DNA of 37,653 nucleotides from CAYSBK01 sp964429265. GTDB taxonomy: Bacteria; Planctomycetota; Phycisphaerae; Sedimentisphaerales; Anaerobacaceae. The notes beneath the pieces were generated by a model. It did no database searches. It was given only the letters and a program-made list of their open reading frames with translations, and had not been told where the DNA came from. Positions 1 through 8,618 of this stretch are shown in pieces. A program made the translations under genes and the position numbers. The stretch spans positions 1 through 37,653 of the forward strand of contig CAYSBK010000005.1 in NCBI GenBank assembly GCA_964429265.1, in the 5' to 3' direction. The stretch's first letter is position 1, and every line of letters starts with the position of its first letter.

Positions 1-1632
1 GGACGATCCGCTCTTCCAGGAGGGCAACGAGATCGTGGCCCGCTTCGGGTACGTGAGCGACCTCTCGCCGTCGGCGAGCCAATTGAAGATAAGTGCCCTC
101 AGGTCGGCAAGATCAACGATTCCGCTGGCGTCGGTGTCACCGGTGATGCCGGGGCCGAGGCGGCCGTAATCGGCGGACCAGACGGCATAGTCTTTGAAAT
201 CCACCCGCCCGTCGTCGTTAAGGTCGGCCTGCTGGAGGGGATAAACGGCCAGAAGGTACTGGCGGCAGAAAGCAGCCAGGTCTTGCTCATCAACGGTGCC
301 GTCGTTGATGAGGTCGGCTTCGAGGTCGTTGCCGTCGTATTTCCACGAAGCTGCCAGAAAATCGTAGTCGCAAAGGTCAACAAAACCGTCGTTGTCGAAG
401 TCCGCCGAGCGGGCGGTCGGCCCGAGTTGCGCGAACAGTCCGTATTGCGAGCCGTCCTGCTCGTAGCTTTCCCAGACGGTGAGGAAACACCCGGCATCGG
501 TCAGGGCAACCTGAGGATTCCGCTGCTGGTGCGCGACGTAAGTATTGACCTTGAGCTGCCGGCCTTTGGGTATGGGTTCACCCGTCTGCTCGGCCTGGGC
601 AGCAAAATGCTGGGCGAATATATCGGTGGTGGTATCGTTACTGTCTGTATCGCTTTGCCAGGTGACAATGAAGCGGCCGTCGGCGTTCATTGCGATAGAG
701 GGATTGCACTGGGCACCCTCCTGGTAGGCGTTGACGCGATACTGGCTGTGCAGCGGCGCAAAGGACCAGTGGTAGCACCTGAGATAGACGTCGTCGCTGA
801 GGTAGCTGTCGGGATGCGCGTCCCAGACTATCGCGTAATTGCCGATCGCGTCGACCGCGATTTTGGGTCGAGTCAGCGAGCTGAAATAGAACGCATCGTT
901 TACGCGCGAGCTGAGATACGGTGCGGTGCCGTCGGGGTTGAAGTGGCGCTGCCAGACGGACTTCACGGTGCTGTCCTTGACCCAGGTAACGATGAACCTG
1001 CCGTCGCTTCGGAGGGCCACGTCGGGGTAGCGCCAGGTTGCGGGGTCTTCAGTGCAGGTGAATTGGTCGCCGACGGGCAGGCCGCAGCTATCGTAGAGCC
1101 GGCCGCATACGGCGCTATCGCCGGGCGCGGGCAGGTCTTCACTTTCCCAGACGACGACGAAGCCGCCGGCGTCGTTTGCGGCAACGGCGGGCTCAAGCTG
1201 CCGGCCCGTTGTAACGGTATTGACGCGGAACTCGTCGGTCAGGGCAGTTCCGTCGGCATCGAACCGCCGGGCGAAGATGTCCTCTTGCGGGTCATCGGCA
1301 GAGGCGGGGCCGTGCCAGACCACGACAAACCCGCCTGCAGAACAGGCCGCGACATCGGGGGCGGTCTGGTTGCCCTCGGTAGAGGTGTTTACCTGGAACT
1401 CGTCGGTGAGAGCTTCGCCGCCGGGGCCGAAAAGGCGGCATAGGATTTCGTTCGACCTCGGCGCGCGATAGTAGCTGCTCCAGACGACGACAAAGTTGCC
1501 GTTGGCGTCGACGGCGACGGCGGGGTCTTTCTGGTTGAGACTTGTTCGCTGGTTCACAGGAAACTCGGCTGGGTACACAGAGACCCACGCCCACACACCA
1601 AGGCAGGCAAGACAAGCCACTGTTCCGCTCAT
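1..1632 (-). CDS. Secreted protein with seven WxS repeats and dockerin-like EF-hand repeats (3' end outside window)
   Basis: A leftward frame is open for 544 codons from ATG 1630-1632 to the window edge without a stop, so the C-terminus is missing. A GGAGG stands about 8 bases before the ATG. Residues 1-22 are hydrophobic and signal-peptide-like, but lack the usual Lys/Arg. Seven repeats of about 50 residues follow (near 26, 80, 137, 191, 243, 299 and 361). Each has a VN start, a central P.VA, and an ending such as GNFVVVWSS or GRFIVTWQS, which suggests a beta-propeller-like module. Four 12-residue EF-hand/dockerin-type loops follow: DFDNDGFVDLCD (411), DLINDGTVDEQD (440), DLNDDGRVDFKD (470) and DTDASGIVDLAD (499). 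Such C-terminal Ca-binding repeats are common on exported planctomycete proteins. Ligand and enzymatic activity, if any, are unknown. It is transcribed divergently from the transporter operon. Confidence 0.85.
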   Translation of the reverse strand, partial: MSGTVACLACLGVWAWVSVYPAEFPVNQRTSLNQKDPAVAVDANGNFVVVWSSYYRAPRSNEILCRLFGPGGEALTDEFQVNTSTEGNQTAPDVAACSAGGFVVVWHGPASADDPQEDIFARRFDADGTALTDEFRVNTVTTGRQLEPAVAANDAGGFVVVWESEDLPAPGDSAVCGRLYDSCGLPVGDQFTCTEDPATWRYPDVALRSDGRFIVTWVKDSTVKSVWQRHFNPDGTAPYLSSRVNDAFYFSSLTRPKIAVDAIGNYAIVWDAHPDSYLSDDVYLRCYHWSFAPLHSQYRVNAYQEGAQCNPSIAMNADGRFIVTWQSDTDSNDTTTDIFAQHFAAQAEQTGEPIPKGRQLKVNTYVAHQQRNPQVALTDAGCFLTVWESYEQDGSQYGLFAQLGPTARSADFDNDGFVDLCDYDFLAASWKYDGNDLEADLINDGTVDEQDLAAFCRQYLLAVYPLQQADLNDDGRVDFKDYAVWSADYGRLGPGITGDTDASGIVDLADLRALIFNWLADGERSLTYPKRATISLPSWKSGSS

Positions 1633-1791
1633 AACTCAATCCTCCCAGCCCCAGGCCTTCGCAAGGCTGTCCGGCAAGATGCTCGGTTGCTGATGCCCGT
1701 TCGCGGCATAATTCTATCGGTTTGTTGGTTGTTTTCCACAAGAAATTCGTGCCGGTGGATTGCTCCGCGGCCGATGGTGACAGTGTCGGTA

Positions 1792-1819
1792 TTGCCGGAG
1801 GGCGGGGGTTTGGTAGAAT
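1792..1819 (+). promoter_or_regulatory. Predicted sigma70-like promoter of the peptide transporter operon
   Basis: TTGCCG (1792-1797) and TAGAAT (1814-1819) are separated by 16 bp in the 261-bp gap between divergent genes. The -10 matches the consensus at 5 of 6 positions; the -35 is weaker. The first binding-protein gene starts 74 bp further on. On the other strand of the same gap there is only a poorly spaced pair (TTGTGG 1736-1741 and TAGAAT 1711-1716, 19 bp apart) for the leftward gene. Confidence 0.4.
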
Positions 1820-1822
1820 GGG

Positions 1823-1850
1823 TCGGGCCTGCGGATATCAACAGGCCCGA
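1823..1850 (+). promoter_or_regulatory. Perfect 9-bp inverted repeat at the predicted transcript start
   Basis: TCGGGCCTG (1823-1831) and CAGGCCCGA (1842-1850) are exact reverse complements around a 10-base loop. The repeat begins 4 bp after the predicted -10 box, so it could be an operator or a 5'-end mRNA hairpin. No T-run follows, so it is not a typical terminator. Confidence 0.5.
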
Positions 1851-1893
1851 GTTGGCTTTGCCGGTACAGAAGATCGCGCGCTTGGTTGGTGGT

Positions 1894-3594
1894 ATGAACA
1901 GATATTCGGGGCCGACGGCAATTGTAGTGTTTGCTGGGCTGGTGGCGCTCGTGGTGCTGCAGCTTGTCGGGATGGTGCAGCGGTGGCGGGTGGGGCACCG
2001 GCTCGATGAGCTTGTGGGCCGTTTTGATGTCGATACGGCCGCTGATCGTGGTCACAGCGAGCAGGCGGATGAAGGCGGTTGTCTGGTCTGGGCGCTTACG
2101 GATGAGCCGGGCACGCTCAACCCGCTGACTCGCAGGGTTATAAGCGCCGACTGGGTGGTGTGGCGGCACATATTTGAGGGGCTGCTTGACTACGATTACG
2201 ACAGTATAAAACTGGAGCCTTTTCTGGCCGAGAGCTACGACCTCAGCAAAGACGGACGGCAAATAACGTTCAGGCTGCGCGAGGGGGTACATTTTTCCGA
2301 TGGTGTGCCGATAACAGCCGACGACGTGATATTTACGTACGAGACGATAATCAACCCCGGCGTTGATGCCGCTCACCTTGCAGGCTACTACAGGGACGTT
2401 GAGCGAGTTGAGAAGCTGGACGACAGGACGGTTCGATTTGTGCTGAAGCAGCCCTACTGGAAGTCCCTGGAGTTTATGGGCCTTCAGGATGTGGGGGTGT
2501 TGCCGAGACACGTTTACCGGTTTGAGGACCCTTCACAGTTCAACAAGATGCGTTCGGAGCCGGTAGGCAGCGGGCCTTACGTGTTTGAGAAGTGGGACGT
2601 GGGCAGGGAGATAGTGCTTCGCCGCAACGAGAATTACTGGGGCCGGAAACCCCGGCTGAGGAAGATTATTTTCAGGATAATCACGAATGAGTGGGCGGCT
2701 ATTCAGGCGTTGCGGTCGGGGGAGGTGGATTTTGTGCGGCCGCTGCCGGAGCAGTTTGCGGAGCTGTCCCAAGACAAGGATTTCGCCTCGCGGTTCTGGT
2801 GCCTGTCTTATTTTACGCCGAAGATTCCATATTTTTACATCGGCTGGAACAATGACTCGGTGTTTTTCGAGGACAGGCGGGTCCGGTTGGCGATGACACA
2901 TCTTATCGACCGCGAGGCGATCATCGAACACCTGCTGCGCGGCCAGGGGCGGGTCACAAGCGGGCCGTTTTACATTTACGGCGGGCAATGTGACCCGAAT
3001 ATCAAGCCCTGGCCGTACGATCCGCAGCGCGGCGAGCAACTACTGACCGAGGCCGGCTGGGTCGATACGGACGGCGACGGTATTCGTGACAAGGACGGTC
3101 GGCCGTTCAAGTTCAGGTTGATGATACGCAGCGACGACGTGTTCTACGAACGGCTGGGGAAATTCATCAAGGAATCCCTGGCCGGGGCGGGCGTGGAGGT
3201 TGAGCTGGAACGGTTTGAATGGTCGATTTTTATCGAGCGGCTGCTGGACCACCGGTTTGAGGCTGAGATTTCCGGCTGGGGCGGCGCGGTGGAAGAGGAC
3301 CCGTACCAGTTGTGGCACTCGTCGCAGATTGCGGGGCGAGGTTCGAACCACGTGGGCTTTCGAAACAAACAGGCCGACGAGCTTATCGAACGGGCCAGGC
3401 GGATACTCGACGAAGAGCAGCGCAACAGGCTTTATCATCGGCTGCACGCGATAATCCATAATGAACAACCTTACACGTTTCTTTATGCCCGGCCGGAGAT
3501 GCGGTTTCTGAACAGACGTTTTGAAAACGTGATCGTCCACAAGCTCGACTTGAACTGGCTGGAATGGTACGTGCCGAAAGAAAAGCAGAGGTGA
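1894..3594 (+). CDS. Membrane-anchored peptide/nickel-type ABC solute-binding protein (SBP family 5), copy 1
   Basis: This 566-residue protein captures a substrate, probably a peptide, for the downstream ABC importer. The start at 1894 was chosen because it gives MNRYSGP and then a membrane helix (about residues 8-27), matching the layout of its neighbour; the frame is open further upstream. There is no lipobox Cys and no clear cleavage site, so the helix probably stays as an anchor, followed by a linker (28-60). The SBP_bac_5 fold follows, with LNPLTRRVISADWVV near 75, the GVHFSDGVPITADDV motif near 131, and an AGW.DTDGDGIRDKDG loop typical of the family. Most of its length aligns by eye with the next gene, indicating tandem duplication. 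The peptide assignment comes from the family and the dpp/opp-like neighbours; the true ligand is unknown. Confidence 0.88.
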   Translation: MNRYSGPTAIVVFAGLVALVVLQLVGMVQRWRVGHRLDELVGRFDVDTAADRGHSEQADEGGCLVWALTDEPGTLNPLTRRVISADWVVWRHIFEGLLDYDYDSIKLEPFLAESYDLSKDGRQITFRLREGVHFSDGVPITADDVIFTYETIINPGVDAAHLAGYYRDVERVEKLDDRTVRFVLKQPYWKSLEFMGLQDVGVLPRHVYRFEDPSQFNKMRSEPVGSGPYVFEKWDVGREIVLRRNENYWGRKPRLRKIIFRIITNEWAAIQALRSGEVDFVRPLPEQFAELSQDKDFASRFWCLSYFTPKIPYFYIGWNNDSVFFEDRRVRLAMTHLIDREAIIEHLLRGQGRVTSGPFYIYGGQCDPNIKPWPYDPQRGEQLLTEAGWVDTDGDGIRDKDGRPFKFRLMIRSDDVFYERLGKFIKESLAGAGVEVELERFEWSIFIERLLDHRFEAEISGWGGAVEEDPYQLWHSSQIAGRGSNHVGFRNKQADELIERARRILDEEQRNRLYHRLHAIIHNEQPYTFLYARPEMRFLNRRFENVIVHKLDLNWLEWYVPKEKQR

Positions 3595-3601
3595 TCCAAT
3601 T

Positions 3602-3617
3602 GCAGCTTCATAGCTGC
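3602..3617 (+). repeat. Short hairpin between the two binding-protein genes
   Basis: GCAGCT (3602-3607) and AGCTGC (3612-3617) form a perfect 6-bp stem with loop TCAT, 7 bases after the stop of the first binding-protein gene. A GGTGTTTTCGTT stretch follows. It could be an mRNA-stability or weak attenuation element setting different levels of the two paralogues. The 13-mer GCAGCTTCATAGC recurs on the minus strand at about 34024-34036, inside the structured gap. Confidence 0.4.
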
Positions 3618-3677
3618 GGTGTTTTCGTTACAATACGGCTTTGACGCAGGATTCGAAGGGCTCTATGGAGTAACGCT

Positions 3678-5417
3678 ATGAACGGTCGGTCGTCAGTAGC
3701 GACGTTTTTCGTTTTCGTGTTATTGTTGCTTTTGATAGTGCTTCAGATTCTGTCGATGGTGCAGTCGGACCGGCTGTACGAGCGTTTGAACGTGCTGATA
3801 GAGAGGGTTTCGAGTCTTGCGGCCCGGCCTACAAGCCAGGCACCGAAAACGACCGATGCGAACCACGCGAGCGCGAAATATCCCGGCGACGAAGGCGACT
3901 GGCTGGTCTGGCGTCTGGATGCCGAGCCTGCCACGCTAAACCCTATACTTACGTCTTCGGGTGCTTACAGCCGGTACATAGTCAGCGGCAACATCTTCGA
4001 AAGCCTTCTGGAATACGACCCCGACAAACTGGAGCTTCGCCCGCTTCTGGCCGAGACTTATGAGGTTTCCGACGACGGGTTGGAAATCTATTTTCGCATC
4101 CGCGACGACGTTCATTTCTCGGACGGCCGGCCCATTACGGCGGACGACGTGATTTTCACGTATGAGACGATAACGAATCCGCGCATTGATGCGGCCAGCC
4201 TCGCCAACTACTACCAGGACATCGACCACGTGGAGAAAATCAGCGACCTCGAAGTTAAGTTCGTTATGAAGAGAGTATATTTCAAGTCTCTCGAGTTTAC
4301 CGGCGGAATGGAAATCTTTCCCAGGCATATCTACGCGTTTGACGACCCGGAGCAATTCAACAAGAGGATATCGGACCCCGTCGGCAGCGGCCCTTATGTT
4401 TTCGAGAGATGGGACGTGGGCCGGGAGATTGTGCTTCGGCGTAACGAAAACTATTGGGGAGAAAAGCCCAAGCTGAAAAAGATAGTGTACAAATTCATTA
4501 CGAATTTTACGGCTGCGATTCAGTCCCTGCGGGCCGGTGAGGTCGATTATATGCGGCCCCTGGCTGAACAGTACGCCGAGCTTTCCCAAGACGAGGAGTT
4601 TACAAAAGATTTCTACTGTCTGTCCTACTGGCATCCGGGCGTGGGTTACTTCTGGATAGGGTGGAATCAAGATCGTCCTTTCTTCCGGGAACGAAAAGTA
4701 CGGCTGGCTATGACACATCTGATCGACCGGGAATTGATATGCCGAAAGCTCCTGAAAGTGCCGGAAGCCCGTGTCCCGACGGGGAATTTCTATATATTCG
4801 GTCCGCAATACGACTCAAGTATCGAGCCGTGGCCGTACGACCCGGAAAAAGCCAAGCAACTTCTCGACGAGGCCGGCTGGATCGACCACGATGGTGACGG
4901 CGTGCGAGACAAGAACGGAGTGGCGCTGAGGTTTCACTATATGATCGGCAATATTCCTCTTCACCAGCAGATTGTAAAGCTTTTCAAACGTGAGGCCGCC
5001 AAGGTCGGCGTGGATGTCATCCCCGACCCATTCGAGTGGTCGGTGTTTATTCGAAGGCTTCAAGACCGGCAGTTCGACGCGGTTAACCTGGCCTGGCACG
5101 GCGGGCTGGCTCAGGATCCTTACCAGATATGGCACTCGTCGCAAATCGGAAATCGAGGGTCGAACTACGTGGGCTTCAACGTGCCTGAGGCCGACGCCAT
5201 CATCGAGGAAGCCAGGAGAACGCTTGACGAAGAGAAGCGGAACAAGCTTTATCATCGGTTCCATCGCATCCTGCATGAGGAGCAGCCCTATACGTTCGTG
5301 TATACGCGCCCGGAGCAGCGGTTTCTTCACAAGCGTTTCAAGAACGTCATAATCCACAAGCTCGGGTTGGACCCCCACGAGTGGTATGTCCCGAAGGACC
5401 AGCAGCGATACAAATGA
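3678..5417 (+). CDS. Membrane-anchored peptide/nickel-type ABC solute-binding protein (SBP family 5), copy 2
   Basis: This 579-residue paralogue of the preceding gene lies 83 bp downstream. It has the same plan: a short N-terminus, a membrane helix at about residues 8-26 (FFVFVLLLLLIVLQI), a polar linker with coiled-coil character (about 28-70), then the SBP family 5 domain with DDVHFSDGRPITADDV and the AGW.DHDGDGVRDKNG loop. No lipobox is present, so it should remain anchored to the cytoplasmic membrane. Its stop codon overlaps the start of the first permease gene (ATGA at 5414-5417), which suggests translational coupling. Keeping two diverged binding proteins in one operon suggests either two substrates for one channel or a two-protein assembly. 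The ligand cannot be read from sequence. Confidence 0.88.
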   Translation: MNGRSSVATFFVFVLLLLLIVLQILSMVQSDRLYERLNVLIERVSSLAARPTSQAPKTTDANHASAKYPGDEGDWLVWRLDAEPATLNPILTSSGAYSRYIVSGNIFESLLEYDPDKLELRPLLAETYEVSDDGLEIYFRIRDDVHFSDGRPITADDVIFTYETITNPRIDAASLANYYQDIDHVEKISDLEVKFVMKRVYFKSLEFTGGMEIFPRHIYAFDDPEQFNKRISDPVGSGPYVFERWDVGREIVLRRNENYWGEKPKLKKIVYKFITNFTAAIQSLRAGEVDYMRPLAEQYAELSQDEEFTKDFYCLSYWHPGVGYFWIGWNQDRPFFRERKVRLAMTHLIDRELICRKLLKVPEARVPTGNFYIFGPQYDSSIEPWPYDPEKAKQLLDEAGWIDHDGDGVRDKNGVALRFHYMIGNIPLHQQIVKLFKREAAKVGVDVIPDPFEWSVFIRRLQDRQFDAVNLAWHGGLAQDPYQIWHSSQIGNRGSNYVGFNVPEADAIIEEARRTLDEEKRNKLYHRFHRILHEEQPYTFVYTRPEQRFLHKRFKNVIIHKLGLDPHEWYVPKDQQRYK

Positions 5418-6406
5418 CCACGTACATAATAAGACGCTTGCTTTTGATGATTCCCACGCTGCTGGGGATAACGGTGATGGTGTTTGCGGTCAGCCGGATT
5501 GCGCCGGGTGATCCGGTGAGCCTGAGTATGGGGCCGGGCGGCCAGATGGATGCCGAGCGAGCGGCCGACGTGCGGGCGGCACGGATGAGACTTTACGGGC
5601 TCGACAAACCCGTGCACGAACAATACCTGACGTGGCTGGGCAGAGTCGTCAGGCTCGATTTCGGGGATTCAATCAAGCACCACCGCCCGGTGATAGATCT
5701 GATAAAGGAGCGGCTGCCGATAACGCTGACGCTTAACATACTGGCATTTGTGATAGTCTACTCGGTTTCTATCCCGGTGGGCGTACTGGCGGCGGTGCGG
5801 CACAGGCGGTTTTTCGACCGTGCCAGCTCGGTGATACTGTTTATGCTGTGGTCGCTTCCGGTGATGCTGGTAGGCCAGATGATGATAGGGTACCTGTGCG
5901 GGCCGGACGGGTGGTTTCCTCCGAGCGGGCTGAGCAGCAATTACGCCGATGATTTGCCGTTCTTTCCGTGGTTGTGGGACCGGCTGTGGCACCTGGTTCT
6001 GCCGGTGGTGTGCCTGAGCTATACGGGGTTTGCTTATTTGACCAAGCAGGTCAGGGCGGGGATGCTGGACAACCTTCGCGCCGACTACGTAAGGACCGCC
6101 AGGGCCAAGGGGTTGTCGAACCGCGCGGTGATACTTCGCCATGCATTTCGCAACAGCATCATACCGGTGATTACGATTCTGGCGACCTTGCTTCCGGCGA
6201 TGCTGGCGGGGTCCGTGATTATCGAGCGGATATTCAGCGTGCCGGGTATGGGGTTGCTGGCGTTTGAGGCGGTTACCACGCGGGATTACAACGTGGTTAT
6301 GGCGGTAGCGACCGTAGGGGGGGTGTTGAACCTGGTAGGATTGCTGCTGGGCGACATTGCGTACGCGATAGCAGACCCGCGAATCAGTTTCGAGAGCATT
6401 GAGTAG
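5414..6406 (+). CDS. Peptide-type ABC transporter permease, DppB/OppB family
   Basis: This 330-residue integral membrane subunit forms half of the channel. MTTYIIRRLLLMIP at 5414 is the typical DppB/OppB beginning and overlaps the preceding stop by ATGA; an in-frame upstream extension is not needed. The sequence shows helix 1 (about 8-28), a periplasmic segment with the family's RLYGLDKP and LDFGDSI motifs, and further helices. The EAA-type coupling loop is ADYVRTARAKGLSNRAV, which contacts the ATPases. The stop is 2 bases from the next start. It acts with the second permease and both ATPases as a heterotetrameric importer. It could equally serve nickel or other Dpp-type substrates. Confidence 0.93.
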   Translation: MTTYIIRRLLLMIPTLLGITVMVFAVSRIAPGDPVSLSMGPGGQMDAERAADVRAARMRLYGLDKPVHEQYLTWLGRVVRLDFGDSIKHHRPVIDLIKERLPITLTLNILAFVIVYSVSIPVGVLAAVRHRRFFDRASSVILFMLWSLPVMLVGQMMIGYLCGPDGWFPPSGLSSNYADDLPFFPWLWDRLWHLVLPVVCLSYTGFAYLTKQVRAGMLDNLRADYVRTARAKGLSNRAVILRHAFRNSIIPVITILATLLPAMLAGSVIIERIFSVPGMGLLAFEAVTTRDYNVVMAVATVGGVLNLVGLLLGDIAYAIADPRISFESIE

Positions 6407-6408
6407 AG

Positions 6409-7605
6409 ATGACCGAGGAACCAGAGAACCGGAAGACGTGGGGCGTTTCGTACGGCGAGCTTGTCTGGGGCGAGTTCAAGAAAAGCCGGCTGAGCATTGC
6501 CAGCCTTGGTTTCGTACTGTTTTTGCTTATAGTGGCTGTTCTGGCTCCATTTATCGCCAACGACAAGCCGTATGTGATTCGGGTCGACGGCCAATTACGA
6601 TTTCCGCTTTTTGCGAGCCTTACGAGGGCGGACTACTGCGTGTTCCTGGCAGGGGTGGTCGGCGTGATTCAACTGCTGCTTGTTCGACGAAACCGCCGGG
6701 AGGTTGACCCTTCGATTCGGGGAGGCGTGCTCTGGCGGCAACTGCTGGTCGGCAGCGCCGTGATTATCGTGGGCTGCGTGCTGATAAGGGTTTTTGTTCC
6801 GAAGAAGCTTGACGCCACGTCGTATAAGGAACTTGTGGCGTCGGGTCGCGCCAGCGACGCGATTTTTCCGCCGGTGCCTTACGGGTACAGGGACGTCGCC
6901 CTGGAAGTGCGGGAGCAGCCGCCCAGCCGCAGGCACTGGCTCGGCACCGACGACGTGGGGGCGGACGTTCTGTGCAGGCTGATTCACGGCAGCAGGATTT
7001 CGCTTTCGGTGGGCTTCGTGGCGGTGGGGATATCGACGCTGATCGGCGTGGTAATCGGGGCGTTGCTCGGTTACTTCGGCGGGAAGGTGGATTTCGTGGG
7101 GATGCGGTTCGTGGAGATAATGATGGCCATTCCGACCTTTTTCCTGATAATCACGATCGTGGCGTTCTTCCCGCGGAGCCTTTACAACATAATGATAATA
7201 ATAGGCATTACAAGCTGGACGGGTGACGCAAGGTTCATTCGTGCGGAGTTTTTCAAGCTGCGGAAGCAGGACTTCGTGCAGGCGGCGCTTTCGATGGGTC
7301 TGCCGCTTCGAAGCATCTTGTTTCGGCATATGCTGCCGAACGGCATAGCACCGGTGCTGGTGAACGCGACGTTCGGCATTGCCGGGGCGATATTCATCGA
7401 GGCGGCCTTGAGCTTCCTGGGTTTCGGGGTGGCGCCGCCGACGCCGAGTTGGGGCCAGATGCTCAGTCTCGGCGTGAGCACGACGGGGCGGTTTCTGTGG
7501 TGGCTGACGGTTTTTCCCGGTCTGGCGATTTTTCTAACGGTGATGGCGTACAACCTGGTCGGCGAAGGCCTTCGTGACGCGATCGACCCGCGCTTGAGGC
7601 AGTAA
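6409..7605 (+). CDS. Peptide-type ABC transporter permease, DppC/OppC family, with a large insert
   Basis: This 398-residue second channel subunit is about 100 residues longer than a common DppC. Helix 1 is at about 31-50. Instead of going straight to the GTDD motif, the protein has an insert of about 110 residues (about 60-172) holding two more predicted helices (about 75-93 and 113-129) and a polar segment. The family core then resumes with HWLGTDDVGADVLCR, RISLSVGFVAV, the coupling loop QDFVQAALSMGLPLRSI, and the ending ALSFLGFGV..PTPSWGQML. The ATPase gene start overlaps the stop (TAATG). The insert may change topology or contact the anchored binding proteins; that is inference. Confidence 0.92.
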   Translation: MTEEPENRKTWGVSYGELVWGEFKKSRLSIASLGFVLFLLIVAVLAPFIANDKPYVIRVDGQLRFPLFASLTRADYCVFLAGVVGVIQLLLVRRNRREVDPSIRGGVLWRQLLVGSAVIIVGCVLIRVFVPKKLDATSYKELVASGRASDAIFPPVPYGYRDVALEVREQPPSRRHWLGTDDVGADVLCRLIHGSRISLSVGFVAVGISTLIGVVIGALLGYFGGKVDFVGMRFVEIMMAIPTFFLIITIVAFFPRSLYNIMIIIGITSWTGDARFIRAEFFKLRKQDFVQAALSMGLPLRSILFRHMLPNGIAPVLVNATFGIAGAIFIEAALSFLGFGVAPPTPSWGQMLSLGVSTTGRFLWWLTVFPGLAIFLTVMAYNLVGEGLRDAIDPRLRQ

Positions 7606-8618
7606 TGATGCAGGATGATACGATACTGTCGGTGCAAGAACTCAGCGTAAACTTCTTCACCGAACAAGGCGTCGCCCGGGCGGTTCAGCAGGTGAGCTTC
7701 GATATCCAGCGAGGCCGAACGTTCGCACTGGTAGGTGAGAGCGGGTGCGGCAAGAGCGTCACGGCGCTTTCTATTATGCGGCTTGTGCCGGAGCCGCCGG
7801 GAAAGATCGTGGGCGGACGGATACTGTTCGACGGGCAGGAGTTGCTCGGCCTTGATGAAAGACAGATGCAGCGGATTCGCGGCAACCGCATCGCGATGAT
7901 TTTCCAGGAGCCTATGACCAGCCTGAATCCTGTTTATACGGTAGGGGACCAGATAGCCGAGGCCATTATGCTTCACCAGCAGAAGGACTACGCACAGGCG
8001 TGGGCAGATGCGGTGGAGATGCTGGGCAAAGTCGGGATTGCGGATGCCGACCAGCGAGCTTTCGAATATCCGCACCAGATGTCCGGTGGGATGCGCCAAC
8101 GGGTGATGATAGCGATGGCGGTCAGTTGCCGGCCGGTGCTTCTGATTGCGGACGAGCCTACGACGGCACTGGACGTTACGATCCAGGCGCAGATACTGGA
8201 TTTGCTGGACGATCTGCAGCAACAGCAGGCGATGACAATCCTGTTGATTACGCACAGCCTGGGGATTGTGGCCGAGCGAGCCGACACGATTGCCGTGATG
8301 TACGCATCGCGGATCGTTGAGCTGTCCGATGCAGGATCGCTTTTCGCCGAGCCCCTGCACCCATACACGCAAGGGCTTTTGAAATCGCTGCCGCGTCTTG
8401 GTTTCAGAGGCCGGCGGCTGGCGACGATTCCCGGGATGGTGCCCGACCCGTTGCATTTTCCGACGGGCTGCAAGTTTCACCCTCGCTGCCCGATAGGTTC
8501 GGGCGACAGACGGTGCCGGACGGATGAACCGCCGCTTCGCGAGGTCGGTTCCGGGCGACGCGTGGCGTGCTGGTACGCGAAGGGCTACGAGGCCGCAGAG
8601 GCGGGGGAAAAGGTATGA
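7605..8618 (+). CDS. Peptide-type ABC transporter ATP-binding subunit, DppD/OppD family
   Basis: This 337-residue ATPase energises import. Walker A is GESGCGKS (44-51), the Q-loop is IFQEPMTSLNPV, the signature is MSGGMRQRV, Walker B is VLLIADEPTTALD, and the switch His is in LLITHSL. The C-terminal oligopeptide/dipeptide extension carries GCKFHPRCP and two further Cys, a four-Cys set that binds an iron-sulfur cluster in some characterised DppD/OppD proteins. The ATG overlaps the preceding stop; a second ATG three bases on is equally possible. The stop overlaps the start of the partner ATPase. Confidence 0.95.
   Translation: MMQDDTILSVQELSVNFFTEQGVARAVQQVSFDIQRGRTFALVGESGCGKSVTALSIMRLVPEPPGKIVGGRILFDGQELLGLDERQMQRIRGNRIAMIFQEPMTSLNPVYTVGDQIAEAIMLHQQKDYAQAWADAVEMLGKVGIADADQRAFEYPHQMSGGMRQRVMIAMAVSCRPVLLIADEPTTALDVTIQAQILDLLDDLQQQQAMTILLITHSLGIVAERADTIAVMYASRIVELSDAGSLFAEPLHPYTQGLLKSLPRLGFRGRRLATIPGMVPDPLHFPTGCKFHPRCPIGSGDRRCRTDEPPLREVGSGRRVACWYAKGYEAAEAGEKV

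Noticed and set aside
283..1443. A 386-codon open frame on the plus strand
   Set aside because: It lies antisense to the WxS-repeat/dockerin-like protein, has no recognisable domain or ribosome-binding site, and its Val/Gly/Ala-rich product is typical of the mirror frame of GC-rich coding DNA.
3052..3110. DTDGDGIRD-type calcium-loop sequences in both solute-binding proteins
   Set aside because: This loop is a common feature of the peptide/nickel-binding protein family, so it is not novel.
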